64,000 nt of DNA, from contig MU129005.1 in the NCBI GenBank assembly GCA_014904985.1, forward strand, positions 113,798-177,797, in the 5' to 3' direction. Below are positions 32,931-44,637 of the stretch, one piece after another (the stretch's first letter is position 1; each line of letters starts with the position of its first letter). The stretch comes from Hydnum rufescens UP504 (Eukaryota; Basidiomycota; Agaricomycetes; Cantharellales; Hydnaceae). The position numbers were made by a program, and so were the translations under genes. Under the pieces are notes generated by a model that worked only from the letters and a program-made list of their open reading frames with translations, was not told the DNA's origin and ran no database searches.

Positions 32931-33084
32931 TCAACCCAGTCACCCAAAAATGTATATCTAGTTAGATATTATGAGCCTTGCATTTATATACTCTCAGCCT
33001 GGTCACTTTTCCACATCATATTAGGTATAGTGAGCATTGTATTTAACTAGGTCTTTACATGTGGAGGCCCCCAGGGGCCCCTGC

Positions 33085-33235
33085 AGTACAATCAAGGGAC
33101 CCCCAAGCAGCCCAGGGGCCCCTGGCAATTTGATTGTTTATTATTATTATTATATTATGATTTCTATATGCATTGATAGGCTCACCCATACACCCAAGAA
33201 GAGCAGCCTGTGGCTGCTCTTCTTGTAATATAGTG
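33085..33235. repeat. Inverted repeat right of the recombinase gene
   Basis: Partner of 30083-30205. It has CAGGGGCCCCTGG, an ATT-rich run, AGGCTCACCC and the hairpin AAGAAGAGCAGCC TGT GGCTGCTCTTCTT, a perfect 13-bp stem that is a variant of the array hairpin. Confidence 0.55.
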
Positions 33236-33240
33236 TATTA

Positions 33241-34608
33241 TGTTGTAAGTGGGAAGCAGAGGTTGAATCCAGCCACAGTCCACAAAATGGAAATGAGGAT
33301 GAAGAGAGGGGATCATGGGTTCAATCTGTAGGTTGAGGTCTGAGGGAAAGAGAGGTCTTTGGACATGTGGAATTGTCCTGTATAGAGAGAGCCTATCCAG
33401 ACAATAAATGAAGGGGTTGTTAAATCAGGGAATCACACTTTAGGTCCTCCTCTTGAGAGCCTATCAAAAGTGTGATTAGTGGGGGTTGAGTTGTGGAATT
33501 TACCCTGACACCAGCAGCAGTTCAACTAGCTTTTCAACTGGGGATGGGGGAAAGACAATGGAAATTCGCATCTCCTGCACTTAATATACATCACAGAAAA
33601 ATTCTATAGTAACCGGTGGAAAAGTGGGGTTAAGGCGAATATGATGAAAAAGGAATCAAGTCAAAAGCTTCAAAACTGAAGGAGATATTCAATTAACAAG
33701 TCAGAATAGGGGAATATGGCTTAACCAAGGTATTCCTCCTCTCCTACTGAACAGAATCCCTTGGGGAAAGGTGGAACTGGTCGCCCTAGATGTACCCTCC
33801 ATTGGACATAGGGTGCCGGAACCATAATTGCCCTTAGTAATCAGAAAAGCGGAGATAAAAGTGAAATGAGACATGGGGAGACTAAATTACAGGAAGCCAA
33901 GTTCTAATCCGCTCGTTTTTCCCTTGGTACCATTCAGTGCGGATTTCCAGTTTCCTTCCAGGGGTGGTCGTTTCTAATGAATCGGATCAAAACTGGTGGA
34001 GATATTTGCAAAATACTGAAAGATAGTGTGGAGCATGAGGTAAAATTGACCTGGAGGATGTCAGTTCACATCCGATAAATGCGTGTGTGGTACCGTTTGA
34101 TAGGTATTGATCGTAGCTTTCTGGGAGCTATTTTTTTGAGTCTATCCAATCAAAAATGAGGGAGATATTCGTGAAATACTCCTTGAGAGTATTGGAATAG
34201 CCCCTATTTTACATGTGACTAATCCACGAGTTGGATCCAAAGGATTAGGCAATCTTGATTATATAATTGGGACTCATATATTGCCCTTGAGGCAATGGCA
34301 CAGAACACTGGATTGAGCTTCAATGAAGAGGGCAAGTTGAATTGCCAAAGCCACAATTGGCTGGACTCGAGGTAAATACAAAATCAGGTGGTCTGTTGAG
34401 GACCTGGAGGTTGACAAATAATTGTCTCATATACAAGGTGGAGGAGGAGTGAGTGGGCCACAGTTTTGAAAGAGGGGAATCCATGCTATTTAATAATAAA
34501 AGGAATGATGAGAGATGGAAGAGGCAGAGTTGAATATATTGGATTCGTTTGAGGAGGTAGTTGGGCAGTAATGTGAATTCTACATGGTGGGGATTTATCC
34601 CTCCAACA
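33241..34608 (+). repeat. Repeat R1, copy 1 (possible solo LTR)
   Basis: 1368 bp beginning TGTTGTAAG and ending TCCAACA, so the ends are short inverted repeats of LTR type. It is homologous to 61430-62795 at high identity and to 37000-37960 at lower identity. Shared words include GTCCTCCTCTTGAGA, GACAATGGAAATTC, TACTCCTTGAGAGTAT and GGGATTTATCCCTCCAACA. No coding region is seen. It splits the E1 LTR at GTGTATTA|CATAATTAAG. Confidence 0.75.
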
Positions 34609-35029
34609 ACATAATTAAGTTAGGACTCAAAAGTCATGTACATATGGCAGATTCCAGGGAATCAATAGAAAACCTTTGCCTGGATCTTTGTCACCTAGTG
34701 AGAAACCATGAACCTCTGTCTCTACTCTGCTTCTGTCTTGCTATCTGCTTGGCCTGTCTAGTAGCCATCAATACTAGGCCTTTCTCTAGCCCCCACTTTC
34801 AAGATAATTGGCTGGATATTGTAGGAGGACTTGTCATTTAACTGGAATTCCCTACACCCCCTCCTCTTCCCCTTGTACATGGGCACAATTCCCCCCTCCA
34901 CCATAATTGTACATTCAACAGAAATCTACTGTCTATATCTTTCCAACAAGCCTCCTGGTTTTATGAGGATCACACTCCACAGGCCTTGTACTTCGCCAGC
35001 AAGCCTCACTGCAGTGGGATTGAATTCCT

Positions 35030-35330
35030 ATCACATGACCACTTGATTCATGTGACCTCAGGATGCCAGAGCTCCTGCAGTGCAGGCATGCAAACTGCTG
35101 AAGCTTGATCACATGGCCTCAAGATGCTAGAGCTCCTGCAGTGCAGGCATGCAAGTTGCTGAAGCTTGGTCATGTGACTGAATGTGACCAGAGCTCCCGC
35201 ATTGCAGGCATGCAAATTGCCGAGTCTGGATTACATAATTCTGGAAGCAAATGCAGAAAAGTTGCATAGTGCACTCTGGAGAGCCTGGATCACCTAATCC
35301 TGGAATGAAATGGGACCTCTGCCTGGAGGG
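35030..35330. repeat. About 67-bp tandem repeat in the second E1 copy
   Basis: Three to four units with CAGAGCTCCTGCAGTGCAGG and CATGCAAACTGCTGAAGCTTG followed by a TCATGTGAC-type word. Confidence 0.7.
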
Positions 35331-36999
35331 ATAAATTACCTGATGTAACAACACACTCCTAATGGGCCTAAAGCTATGGAGCACACCTCTAAGGCATCCA
35401 ATTTGTTCATATTCCTCCTACTGTAATCATCCCCCCTGGCAAACCTTTGGGTCCCCATACACTCCTTCCTTCAATTCTCCCTGAGTTTTCCACCTATGGG
35501 CATTTAATTATACTCCACAGAAAGCTATTCTTTCCATCTCTGCATCAAGCATAATTTCAGCCTGATGAAATCAGTATTGCAAGCTTGGCAGTAGCATCTT
35601 TAAATGGGTCTCCTCCTGGCACTCATTCCCCCATATCTCCTCCAATTCATGACAAAGCTATATGATCCCAGATATAATGGATACATATAATCCAATTTTT
35701 CCACAATCTGTTGAGTTTGGAGATTTTGGCTCAGCCATTATGGAGTAAAGGGACACTCTTCTCCCCATCTATGCACACTGGATGCCCCCTGCCAATTTGC
35801 TTGTATCTCCCTCAATTCCTAATGGATTTAGATGGTTTAAATTTCCATGGAAGCAGTGGATCAAGACCATCCATAATCCATTTATACCTTGGAATTTAGA
35901 GCCCCCATTGCAGAATAGTGGGATCCTTTCCTCACATTATCCTCCTTTGGACTCCCCCACCAGTTTGGCCATATCTTCCTCAATTCTGGCCCAATTTACT
36001 TGATTTTAATTTTAATGGGTACATCTGCTTCATCTCCACATATATCCATATAGGTGAAGGCTTTGGTGCAGCCATCAGAGCAATGTTGAACACTCCCTCC
36101 ACCACCTCTCCTCCCTTTGCCTCAAATCCCATTCCCTTTCCATCTCTACCAAATTTTAATGGGTTTTCTCATTCCAAAAGTGAAAGATAGTCTTTCCTGT
36201 CTTATTTTTTTTCCACCATTGGCCATCCCCAGTTCTTGGACTGTCAAGCTAGTGCTTCAGTCCATGAATTTCAAAATCCCTCCTCTAGATCTCTTTTCCC
36301 AGGTCTACCCCTATTCCAAATCACTCCCAAATGGCCCCAATGGATGCCCCCAAACCCCTACTCTCCATTATGCCCCTTCCAATCATATTCCACCCACCAA
36401 ACCCCAGAAACATGTCCCTATCCCAGCTTTATGGATAAATACTCTGGGAAAGATTTCTTTTGGTTTGGAAGGAAATCAACAACATTACAGCCTGCTGGCT
36501 AATGGCAATCCTTAGTCCCACCAAAGACTTTGCCCACCCACCCACCCAGTCTTTGGTGTCTTACCCAACACTATCCAATGCCATCAAGCCTGGGGGGCAG
36601 TAGCCAAGATATTGAAGGATCCTAGAGGCTTGAAGATATTTGGATAAGGCCACAACTCTCTTCCTCTTCTGTGGTTTCCCTCCCTCTTCCCTGCCACTTT
36701 CTTTTGGTTGTTTTCTTCTTCCCAGATTCAAAGGTGACAAGTCATTGTTTTAAAAGTCCAAAGCTTGGAACTGGATTATATTGTTACATTCAGAGTTCAT
36801 TCATTGGATAATTTGGCTCCTACTTATTACCATCTTCTTTGTGTTTTTCTTTCCAAAAATAGTACTATATAGTATTAATTTCATGTCTCTTGGTTCAGAT
36901 GTTGTATCTACCCATTGTAAGGCCTTGCAAGATATATATGGCAAGTAGTGAGGGTGGCATCCATAGGTTATGATCTCCCCCCAATTAGTAAGTGAGCAA

Positions 37000-37960
37000 G
37001 AGTGGATTCAGAGGTTTGGCTGACCTCAGATGGGTGAAGGTCCTTTGGATAAAATGTGGATTTCTGTAGGCAAGTGTTGCCCAAGCAATCAAAGGAAGGA
37101 TTAAAGTTGAAATACAAAACCACACTGGGAGGCTCTTCACTTGAGGCCTGAATCTAGTGAGGTTTTAGTAGTGGTTTTCATGCAGAAATCACCCTAGAAC
37201 CAGGAGCAATACTTCAGTGCTTCAGACTAGGGGAGGGGGAAGACAATGGAATGTTGAGTGTTCCTAACTTAATATACAATTTGGCTATGAGATGGAATAT
37301 CCAGTAGAAGAAGGGACATAGGGCAAGTACACAGGAAAATAAATCAAGTCAAAATCTTGAAAACTGACAGAGATATTCAATTTACAAGTCAAAACAAGGA
37401 AAGAAGGCATAAAATGGCTATTCCTCCCTCCCCTTTGGACAGATTCCCTTGAAGAATGGTGGAATAAGTCCTTCTGAATGTCCTCTCCATTTGATCTAAT
37501 GTATCTGGACAGTAATTGATATTTGAAAATCAGAAGGGGGATTGATGTTCTTCTGAGACATGGGGGAGTTCACATGTAGAAAGCCAAATTCTTCATCATT
37601 TGGGATGCTCTAGACATCTTTGGATAGACAATTTAAATGTCTTTCTGGGCATGGTCATTATGAGTGAATTGGATGCAAAATGGTGGAGAAAATTGAAAAA
37701 TACTCCCTGAGAGTATGTGTCAAATAATAAAATTGTTCTGGAAGCCTCAGTTTTCATCCAATACACATGTAATCACTATCATTCAATAGGTATTGATAAT
37801 AGCTTTCAGGGCACTCTATTCTCAAGTGAATCAGATTAACACTGACAGAGAAAACTGGAGAATACTCCTTGAGAGTGCCGCATTTGCCCCTATATCATGT
37901 GACTAGTCCATATTGGAACAGGAGGGCAATTGCCAGATTTGGATTACATAACATAAACTT
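37000..37960 (+). repeat. Repeat R1, diverged copy
   Basis: Matches 33450-34250 in order (GGGGGAAGACAATGGAA, AAATCAAGTCAAAA, CTGACAGAGATATTCAATTT, ACTCCTTGAGAGTG) but with many small deletions and almost no CpG. No coding region. Confidence 0.65.
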
Positions 37961-38329
37961 GCCAAGGCAGCAGGAAGTGTGTGAAGGAATTGAAGGGGAA
38001 TTCAAGTCCATATACAAATGGGAAGTTGAATTTCCAGTTCACAATAAATTGAGCTTGTGGTAAGACATAAAGTCTCCATGACAATTCATGCTGACCACAA
38101 AATTGCCATGGCAAAGCCATGAATAACATTCAAAGCCTTCAAAAACATTCCAGAACCTGCAGGCACTTTCTATTGATCTACTGGCTGCAGGAAATAAGTG
38201 GGAAAAGTTAGGAAGGCTAGATAAGTGCAACTAAGTGATTGAAAAGAGTGACTAAGCAGACACTAAGTTGGGATTTACTGGATTTACTGGATTTACTGCT
38301 GATTTACTACTAGTAAAATGAGAGATACA

Positions 38330-38820
38330 GCCTGGTCAGCCAATTATCAGCTAGATACTTCAAGGGTTGCATTTATATCTCTAACTAGATATCAGCCCCA
38401 GCCTAGTCAGCCAATTTGCAGCAGGGGAACTGGCAAATATAGTCATGGGGGGAATCAACTGGAGCAGGATCAAACAACATTGTGAGTGGAAGTACATGGA
38501 TATATTAGTTGGGAGGTATCAGGATAGGTCCCGGCAAGCCTAGGAATGCCCCTGAATGGGTGAGTGGGCCATACAGGCTTTTCAGTAATTGGGATTGCTT
38601 CTTTATTACTGTCTGTTCATTCTCATTATTACACATAATTATTCATTTATTATATTATTATTATTATTATTCTACTATCATACATGATGTATCCCCCTGT
38701 CTCCCCCATGTTTTTATTCAGTGGGGTCGCAGGTTTTCAGTCAGCGGGTTTATGAATGGTGGTTGCAGGTTTTGGGACCAGGGGGAGGGGGACCCGTTGG
38801 AGGTAGGTGTAGGCTGTGGG
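38330..38820. repeat. Inner part of the right inverted arm
   Basis: CAGCCAATTATC..ACTTCAAGGG..CTAACTAGATATCAG (38335-38397) is the reverse complement of 30200-30280. Then comes GGAGCAGGATCAAACA..TGAATGGGTGAGTGGGC (38460-38570), which is repeated in the same orientation at 46925-47040, and a TTATTATTATTA run. No gene. Confidence 0.65.
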
Positions 38821-40450
38821 GTCAGAAGAATACCTGGAATAAACACTACATTAGTGAAATAAAAGAAAAGCCACACAAAAGGAGCAGCCTGTGCTGCTCC
38901 TTTTGTGCAATCATACTTGTAGCTTGAAATACATACCTTAAAAATCACCACACCCACTGAAGTGGGTGTGGCTCATATGGGTTCTCAGCATTGCGTCACT
39001 TTGTGTCATCATTGCATGGGTGGTTTTTGTCATCCGCATGGGTCTCGTTCAGTGTGGGGTCCTTGGCAGGTCATCGTTTGTGGGTTTCGTTTGGCAGGCT
39101 GTTGCTTCAGGGGGGGGTTCATTTGGCTGTTCATTCTTAGTTGGTGGCCATTCATTTCATTGGTGGAAGTTCAGGCGATGATCTAGAAAAATCAATAGAA
39201 TTAGTTAGAGATTGAAACCAGTGCAAAAAGAGCAGCACTGGCTACTCTTTTTGCACCATTGGGGGTTACAAATGGTACTTACCTTAGATAGAACCACACA
39301 CCTGCTATGGTGGGTGTGTGGTTTGTTTGGTCACTCAGTGGGTGCATTGTTGTTTGTCATGCTCATCTGCTGCATTGCTGCTGGGGCCCTGGCTGGTTGT
39401 GCTCCTGTGGTTTTGTGGGGTTTCACCTGGTGCCTCAGACCAGTTATGGCCTAGAATAATACAACCATATATTAGTAAAATACTCAAAGCAGCACAAAAA
39501 GAGCAGCTTTTGCTGCTCTTTTTGCGCCACTGTACATATAGGAATTAAAAATGAATGGCCCATAAATTACCACACACCCACCACAGTGGGTGTGTGGTTC
39601 ATTTGGGGCATTCCTGGTTCATGGTTTACACCTTGTTTCGGGTCCTTGTTTGGTGGGTTGCTGTTTGGGGGTTGTGTTTGGCCTGTGTCCATGTGGTGGT
39701 TTGTTGCATTGGGGAAGGGGGCTTGTTTGGTGGGTCTTTACTTTGTGGGTTCTGGTTCAAGTGATCACCTGGGATAGTACATAAGATATTAGTTAAAGAT
39801 TAAAACAAAAACCAGCACAAAAGTGCAGCATTCGTTGCACTTTTTGCACTGTTGGGTGTACTGAATTACTTACCTTACATAGAACCATGCACCTGCCATG
39901 GTGGGTGTATGGTTCATACAGCCACTTGTTGGCTGCATTCTTGCCTACAGTCTTGTTGGTCACAGTTTCATTCATTGTTTTTGCCTCACATGTGTCTGTT
40001 TGGGGTTTGGCCATTTGCATGCCTGTTATTGGGTGGGTCCCACTTCATGCCCTGGATCAGGCCACAATCTAAGAGAATAAAGATTAGTTAGTAAAGAGAT
40101 TTAAAGCAGCACAAAAAGAGCAGCTTTTGCTGCTCTTTTTGCGCTGTTGTATCTATTACAACAGAAAAACTTACCTTGTATGACCACACACCTGCTGCTG
40201 CAGGTGTGTGGTTGTTGGCTTGCCTGTTCAGTGTGTGGCTGCGTAGTTTCAGAGACATGAATGCAATGCTGGCAATAGCTGGTACCCAAAAAGTGCCCAA
40301 GTGCCAGCCCTTCCACTGTTAACTGTTCATTAAAAAAATGCTTCCTAAGTCCAGATTGGGCCTCACAAAACTGCAGGGTCCTCGCTGATCTAATATTTTT
40401 CAGGAAGCAAACTGATTTTCCGCCTGGCAACCATGATCTCAGTTCCAACT
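38821..40450 (-). repeat. Array A2: five tandem exon-intron modules with hairpin introns
   Basis: On the minus strand introns lie at 40069-40174, 39769-39873, 39451-39570 (weak donor GTAATT), 39183-39282 and 38834-38936. Donors are GTAAGT or GTATGT, branch sites CTAAC or CTAAT, acceptors TAG or CAG. Each encloses a hairpin; its colour changes with compensation: AAAAGAGCAGC/GCTGCTCTTTT, AAAAGGAGCAGC/GCTGCTCCTTTT and AAAAGTGCA/TGCACTTTT. The CCACACACC..GGTGTGTGG hairpin precedes each donor. The first exon-like segment (40215-40448) resembles the one before the first intron of A1 (GGGCACTT..GCCAGCA..GCAT). Spacing is about 300 bp. Confidence 0.86.
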
Positions 40451-40955
40451 GGGGCTGGGCCAGCCAACCAGGATTACTCCAGATTTACAGGGGTCCACAG
40501 CCATGTCTGGTAAATTGGTCAAAGTGTAGGTACTTATTGTTCTACTCTAAAATATCTTATGATCCACACATTCTAGAAGGGTGTAGCATGGCAATGGTTC
40601 TAGAAGGGTGGAGTCCATGTTCTAGAAGAGCACAGCATCTCCTAATGGTGTTGCTATGGCCCTTAATGTTCCCCTCAATATTGACTACCATTTATGGATC
40701 AAAAGGACTCTTAAGTCTTGAGGCTAGCCTTACCAGGTTACCTAATTACATGTCTAGGTCACCCAGCTTTACTAGTGTGGCTGCCTGGTAAGACTTAGAG
40801 CTGAAATAGCCTAAAAAGTGTTTCTTTGACCCAGATATGCTTGTACTTCTACAAGTGGCACAGACTTTTCATCACAGTCCCTTGTGATCACTGCAGCTTT
40901 ACAAGGCTTTTTGGATGAGTGGAGACTTTTATTGTCTCAAAAATGCAGACTACAT
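40451..40955. other. No gene; short repeated words
   Basis: TTCTAGAAGGGTG(G/T)AG occurs two to three times near 40570-40630. Otherwise nothing is recognised. Confidence 0.35.
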
Positions 40956-42241
40956 CTAGGTATCAAGGTTGTAGTCCTGCAAGGTTCTAACAAAGATAGC
41001 TCTTGGGCATGTCTTGGGGTCTACTTTGTCCTCTACCAAAAGATGTAGGAAAACACTTGCAAAAGGATCTTTTGATTTAGAGTTGAAACCATTGTGGGAT
41101 GACTGCACTTTGTGGCTGTCACTGTCATTGGTATTGGCCTCATCGTTGTTAGGGGTTGTAGGTGGTTCCAAAGTAGTGTCTTCTTGGTTGAAGCAAAACT
41201 TGATGTTGATGATTTGTGCATGGATAAGAGTAAGAGGAGATGTTGTAATGTCATTGGCGAACCAGCCATGATCACCGGTGCAATACTGCAAGTAACATGA
41301 TTGAGGGTTATCAATATCAAGCCTCATCATAAGGTGGGTGTAGATGGATGGTGTTCCTATCCACCAGGTTAGTGTAGGGAAGCTGCCCTGTCCCTGCCCA
41401 CACACACCTTTTTGGATATGGGCCTTGCATGGTTTCTCAGGAGTCGTAGATGTCATTGCTGTAGTTGTTGTTGATGTCTGGCTACTTCATGAGTGTTAGT
41501 TTCTCACCCACCCTTGGTACAGCCTTGGGACTTATGTATCACTGGTGAATGAGAGCTGGAGGAGATGATGTGTTATGGGGTGCAGTTCAGGGCTCTTTAA
41601 GTGCTGGAATGGATATATGTTGGCAGTTAGTTTTCAAATACCTGTATATGGTGGACACACCAATACGATGGTATTTCAATTTCCCCTTAGTACTCATGGG
41701 ATACAGATCTCAGTATATCAATTTTTCTGCTATTTGTATCTCATTTCCAACCCTGGATCTTCTCACATACCCTTCAGAAGAACTTCCTATAGGCACATGT
41801 TATGATGTGTAGGCAGGTTGGGCAATAGTACAGTGGTCAATTGTTTGTGGTGTTGGGCTGGAATATAAGTATTCCTTGTTTGACCTTGGCTTTGGAGTAC
41901 TCACTGGAAGGAATACTCCATTCTAGTGTGACATCACGAAATGGTCTAGGCCCCTGTATTATTTTGATGGTAACTGAAAGTGGGTGGGTCTAGCCATATG
42001 GTATGTAGATCACATCAGTATTGGTCAGGATGTCATTTCAATAGTCAGGGATGCCAAATATGCTATTGAGTGTGATGACACATTGGATATCTGTGGTATG
42101 ATTTTGGTCAGGGTTTATAGGGTTGGAGTAAGAAAATGTGGTGTAGTTGGGTCCAACAGAGGTTCGTGCCATAGACCTGCATGGTTTGGTGGCATGGGCC
42201 ATCATTGTCCTGTGTGCATGAATTTTGATGTGATGTGACAT
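40956..42241 (-). pseudogene. Decayed coding region of unknown function
   Basis: The best frame (41456-40956, 166 codons) contains PSIYTHLMMRLDIDNPQSCY, LQYCTGDHGWFANDITTS and a charged, Asn/Ser/Asp-rich tail. A further frame at 42241-42038 and short pieces between them (DVTLEWSIPSSEYSKAKVKQ) suggest that a longer protein has been broken. Tyr/Cys-rich text looks like a folded domain but I do not recognise it. It could be a capsid-like or host-derived gene. Confidence 0.35.
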
Positions 42242-42837
42242 TATGTGGGTACCTTGTGGTGAACCAGCTGCCTGGCCCTTGGCTTTATACCTATGGCCTG
42301 GGTCCTTATGCTGATCACTTCAGGGTCCCTAAGGATGGGGCTTCTTATTGATTGCCTGAGCAATCAAATATTGATTGCCAATTAGCTGAAGGTTTCCCCT
42401 TGATTCTCTGGTCCCATACTTCCCTCCCTTTTTTTAGAGTTGGCCTTTTTCTGTCTGTGGCTCATCTCTCCCCTTTTTAAATAAATAAAATATATTTAAA
42501 ATGGGGGGGAGGTTTGAAAATAAACAAAGTACCAAAAGGAGAGAAATAAAAATTGAGGAACTGAGTTCCTCCTACTATACAAGATGTTCCAGGCCGGGGG
42601 GAAGAGCAGAAGGGAAAGGAAAAGGAAAGGAAGAAAGAAAAGGGCAGAAGGAAAAGGAAAATAGGAGTACAACCTGAGTCAGGTGATGATACATCAGCTT
42701 ATACCTGGTAGCCTAGGTTGAGGCACTACTGGACATATAGCTATTACATACTATCAATCTTATCTGAGAACACAGTTTCTGGGTGGTACAGCAAATTAAG
42801 AGAAAGAGAAGAGAGAAAAAGAGACAGAGATAGGCAT
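42242..42837. other. Gene-free, with inverted repeat and purine tract
   Basis: CTCCCCTTTTTAAATA..TATTTAAAATGGGGGGGAG (about 42466-42514) can fold. At 42598-42665 almost every base is A or G (GAAGGGAAAGGAAAAGGAAA and so on). Confidence 0.45.
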
Positions 42838-44637
42838 TTAGGAGAGGTTAGATTTCATGGGAGCCTCATGTATGGCTTCAGGGTCAAGGACAGGAAGTCC
42901 CATAGGTTCAACTGTTAGGGTTACCTCAACTTTGAGGGAATTGGTATCAGATGGGGTATATGTTGGAGAGAGAGGCAGAGTTAGTGGGTCTTGGATGGTC
43001 ACATTGAGTAGGTACTTTTCCATCTCAAAGTCCGTAAACAGACCTGGAGCTGCAGCTAACTCTTCTTCTGTTAGTTGACTGTGCAAGCTCCTAATGAGTT
43101 TACAGAACCGAGACAGTTCCTGAGGGGGTGGCAAAATCTTGGGTATGATTTTGAGGTGTTCATGCCGTTGTAAAGTGAGCAGTAGGTATTTGAGGGGTGG
43201 AGCAATGAGATGGTAAATGGCAAATGTGCAAACAGTGCAGGTTTGGATGTTATGTTCCTGGATGATGAAGCCAAGGTGCCAGACAATCAATCTGAGGGCA
43301 GTCAAGGGTGTAATAGGTACAGTAACCATGGTGTCCATGGCTCAGTTGAGTTCCTTAACAAAGTCAGCTAGCTGGGACAGCTGGTTTGCTGTACTATCAC
43401 TAGTTTTGACTACACTTTTGGCACTGCATTGTACTGACTGCAGGAGCTGCTCCTGATCTCCCTTATTGGCCTGTCAGTCCTCCAATACCATCTTTTGACA
43501 ATCCTCAAGGTCCCTGCATGTTTCTGCCAGCAAGTCCACCTCCTGCATATGAGCCCAATCCCAGATCCTTTGACATTGTTCAAACTCATGGATCTGATGA
43601 TTCAATTGGTGCTCGCACTCCACAAGATCACAACAATCAACCCATTTAGGCTTAAATGATGGGGAGAATTGGCAGTTCTCATGGCTGGAGGTCTTGCTTT
43701 GTGGAGCAACAGTGGTAGGCAAGGTGTTTCATGGAAAGGGTGGAGTCAGGTGTCTCATGCTGGTAGTTACTTGTGGGGAGGAGAGGATTGTATGAGGGGC
43801 AAAGGTAATAGTTTGCTGAGTCATGGGAAAGGGAGAAGGATTAATGTTTCCTTCAGCAGGTCTGCTTTCAGGTTGTGTGGGTCCATCCACCATGGTGTAG
43901 CTAGGTCTGAATACACCTGCACAGAAAGCAGGTGAGCCAACAAGACCTGGGTGGACTTGATCACATGGTTTGTTCAGTATGCCTGGCAGGGGTTTGAACT
44001 CCTGGATTGGAGGAAGCCCTATCAAGGTTGGAGGTTTCCTCATGTCCTCCCAAGGGTTTGGGTCAGTGACCAGAGCAGCAGTGTCTGAAGGAGGCATGGA
44101 TGACTCAGATTTTTGGTTAGGGTACATGTTGTGGTTACTAGCTACAAGGTCAGGTGAGGTAGGCAACTTCCCAACAGTTGCTTGCCTCAATGGGCCCTGG
44201 TAGCAGTAACAAGTTCTGTGGGGGTTGCATGAAATTGGTGATTGATTGTTGTTATCATGGTCACTTGAGTCAAAGGACAGCTTGGGGTATACAAGCTTAG
44301 GTGCTTCATCGGGGGAGAGGGATGTTGGTTTTATTGAGAAGGATTGGGCTTGGTGAGGAAATATGGGCTGGGGAGTGAATCGAGTTTGAGGTCACAAAGG
44401 TATCTTCTGGGATGGCGATGCGCCTCTCCCATTCACACTGATTCCATTTTGTGATGCCCAGTCAACAAACTTTTTGATGGTATCAGGATTGCTGTATGTG
44501 GCTGGTAGTGTGGGTTGACTATGAGACAAGAATTCATTGTGATATTCTTTAGCCAACTCCTTAGAAGTCAGGACTGAGAATACATACATCTTGTCTCCTG
44601 AACTTAGCTCAGGCCCTGGCAGGTGGCCATTTCCCAT
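42838..44637 (-). pseudogene. 600-codon frame of unknown function, broken only by TGA
   Basis: Four open pieces (44637-44392, 44190-43729, 43722-43474, 43338-42838) are all in one frame, and the codons between them are open too. The only interruptions are TGA at 44392, 43729, 43474 and about 43345. The N-terminal part has KKFVDWASQNGISVNGRG. The middle is Pro/Ser/Thr-rich. Next comes a coiled-coil-like stretch (EVDLLAETCRDLEDCQKMVL, then QEQLLQSVQCSAKSVVKTSD), then a hydrophobic/acidic C-terminus (LIVWHLGFIIQEHNIQTCTV). No known motif is seen. It may be a gag-like or accessory protein of a repeat family. Confidence 0.6.

Larger units (their letters stand above)
33224..36790 (+). mobile_element. 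Second, rearranged copy of E1 (opposite strand)
   Basis: It starts with the E1 LTR end TGTAATATAGTGTATTA (33224-33240), is interrupted by R1 (33241-34608), and resumes with CATAATTAAGTTAGGACTCA at 34610. It then follows the reverse complement of E1: LTR text to about 34800, the 24.0-kb segment (CATTCAACAGAAAT), a tandem array at 35030-35330, the 23.2-22.3 kb segments, and CACCAAAGACTTTGCCC near 36520, ending at GGATTATA near 36780. The E1 gag-like frame is missing, so this copy has an internal deletion. Confidence 0.75.

Noticed and set aside
42466..42514. CTCCCC..GGGGAG inverted repeat as a transcription terminator
   Set aside because: Such hairpins are bacterial signals; here it is an A/T-rich inverted repeat with no gene ending at it.
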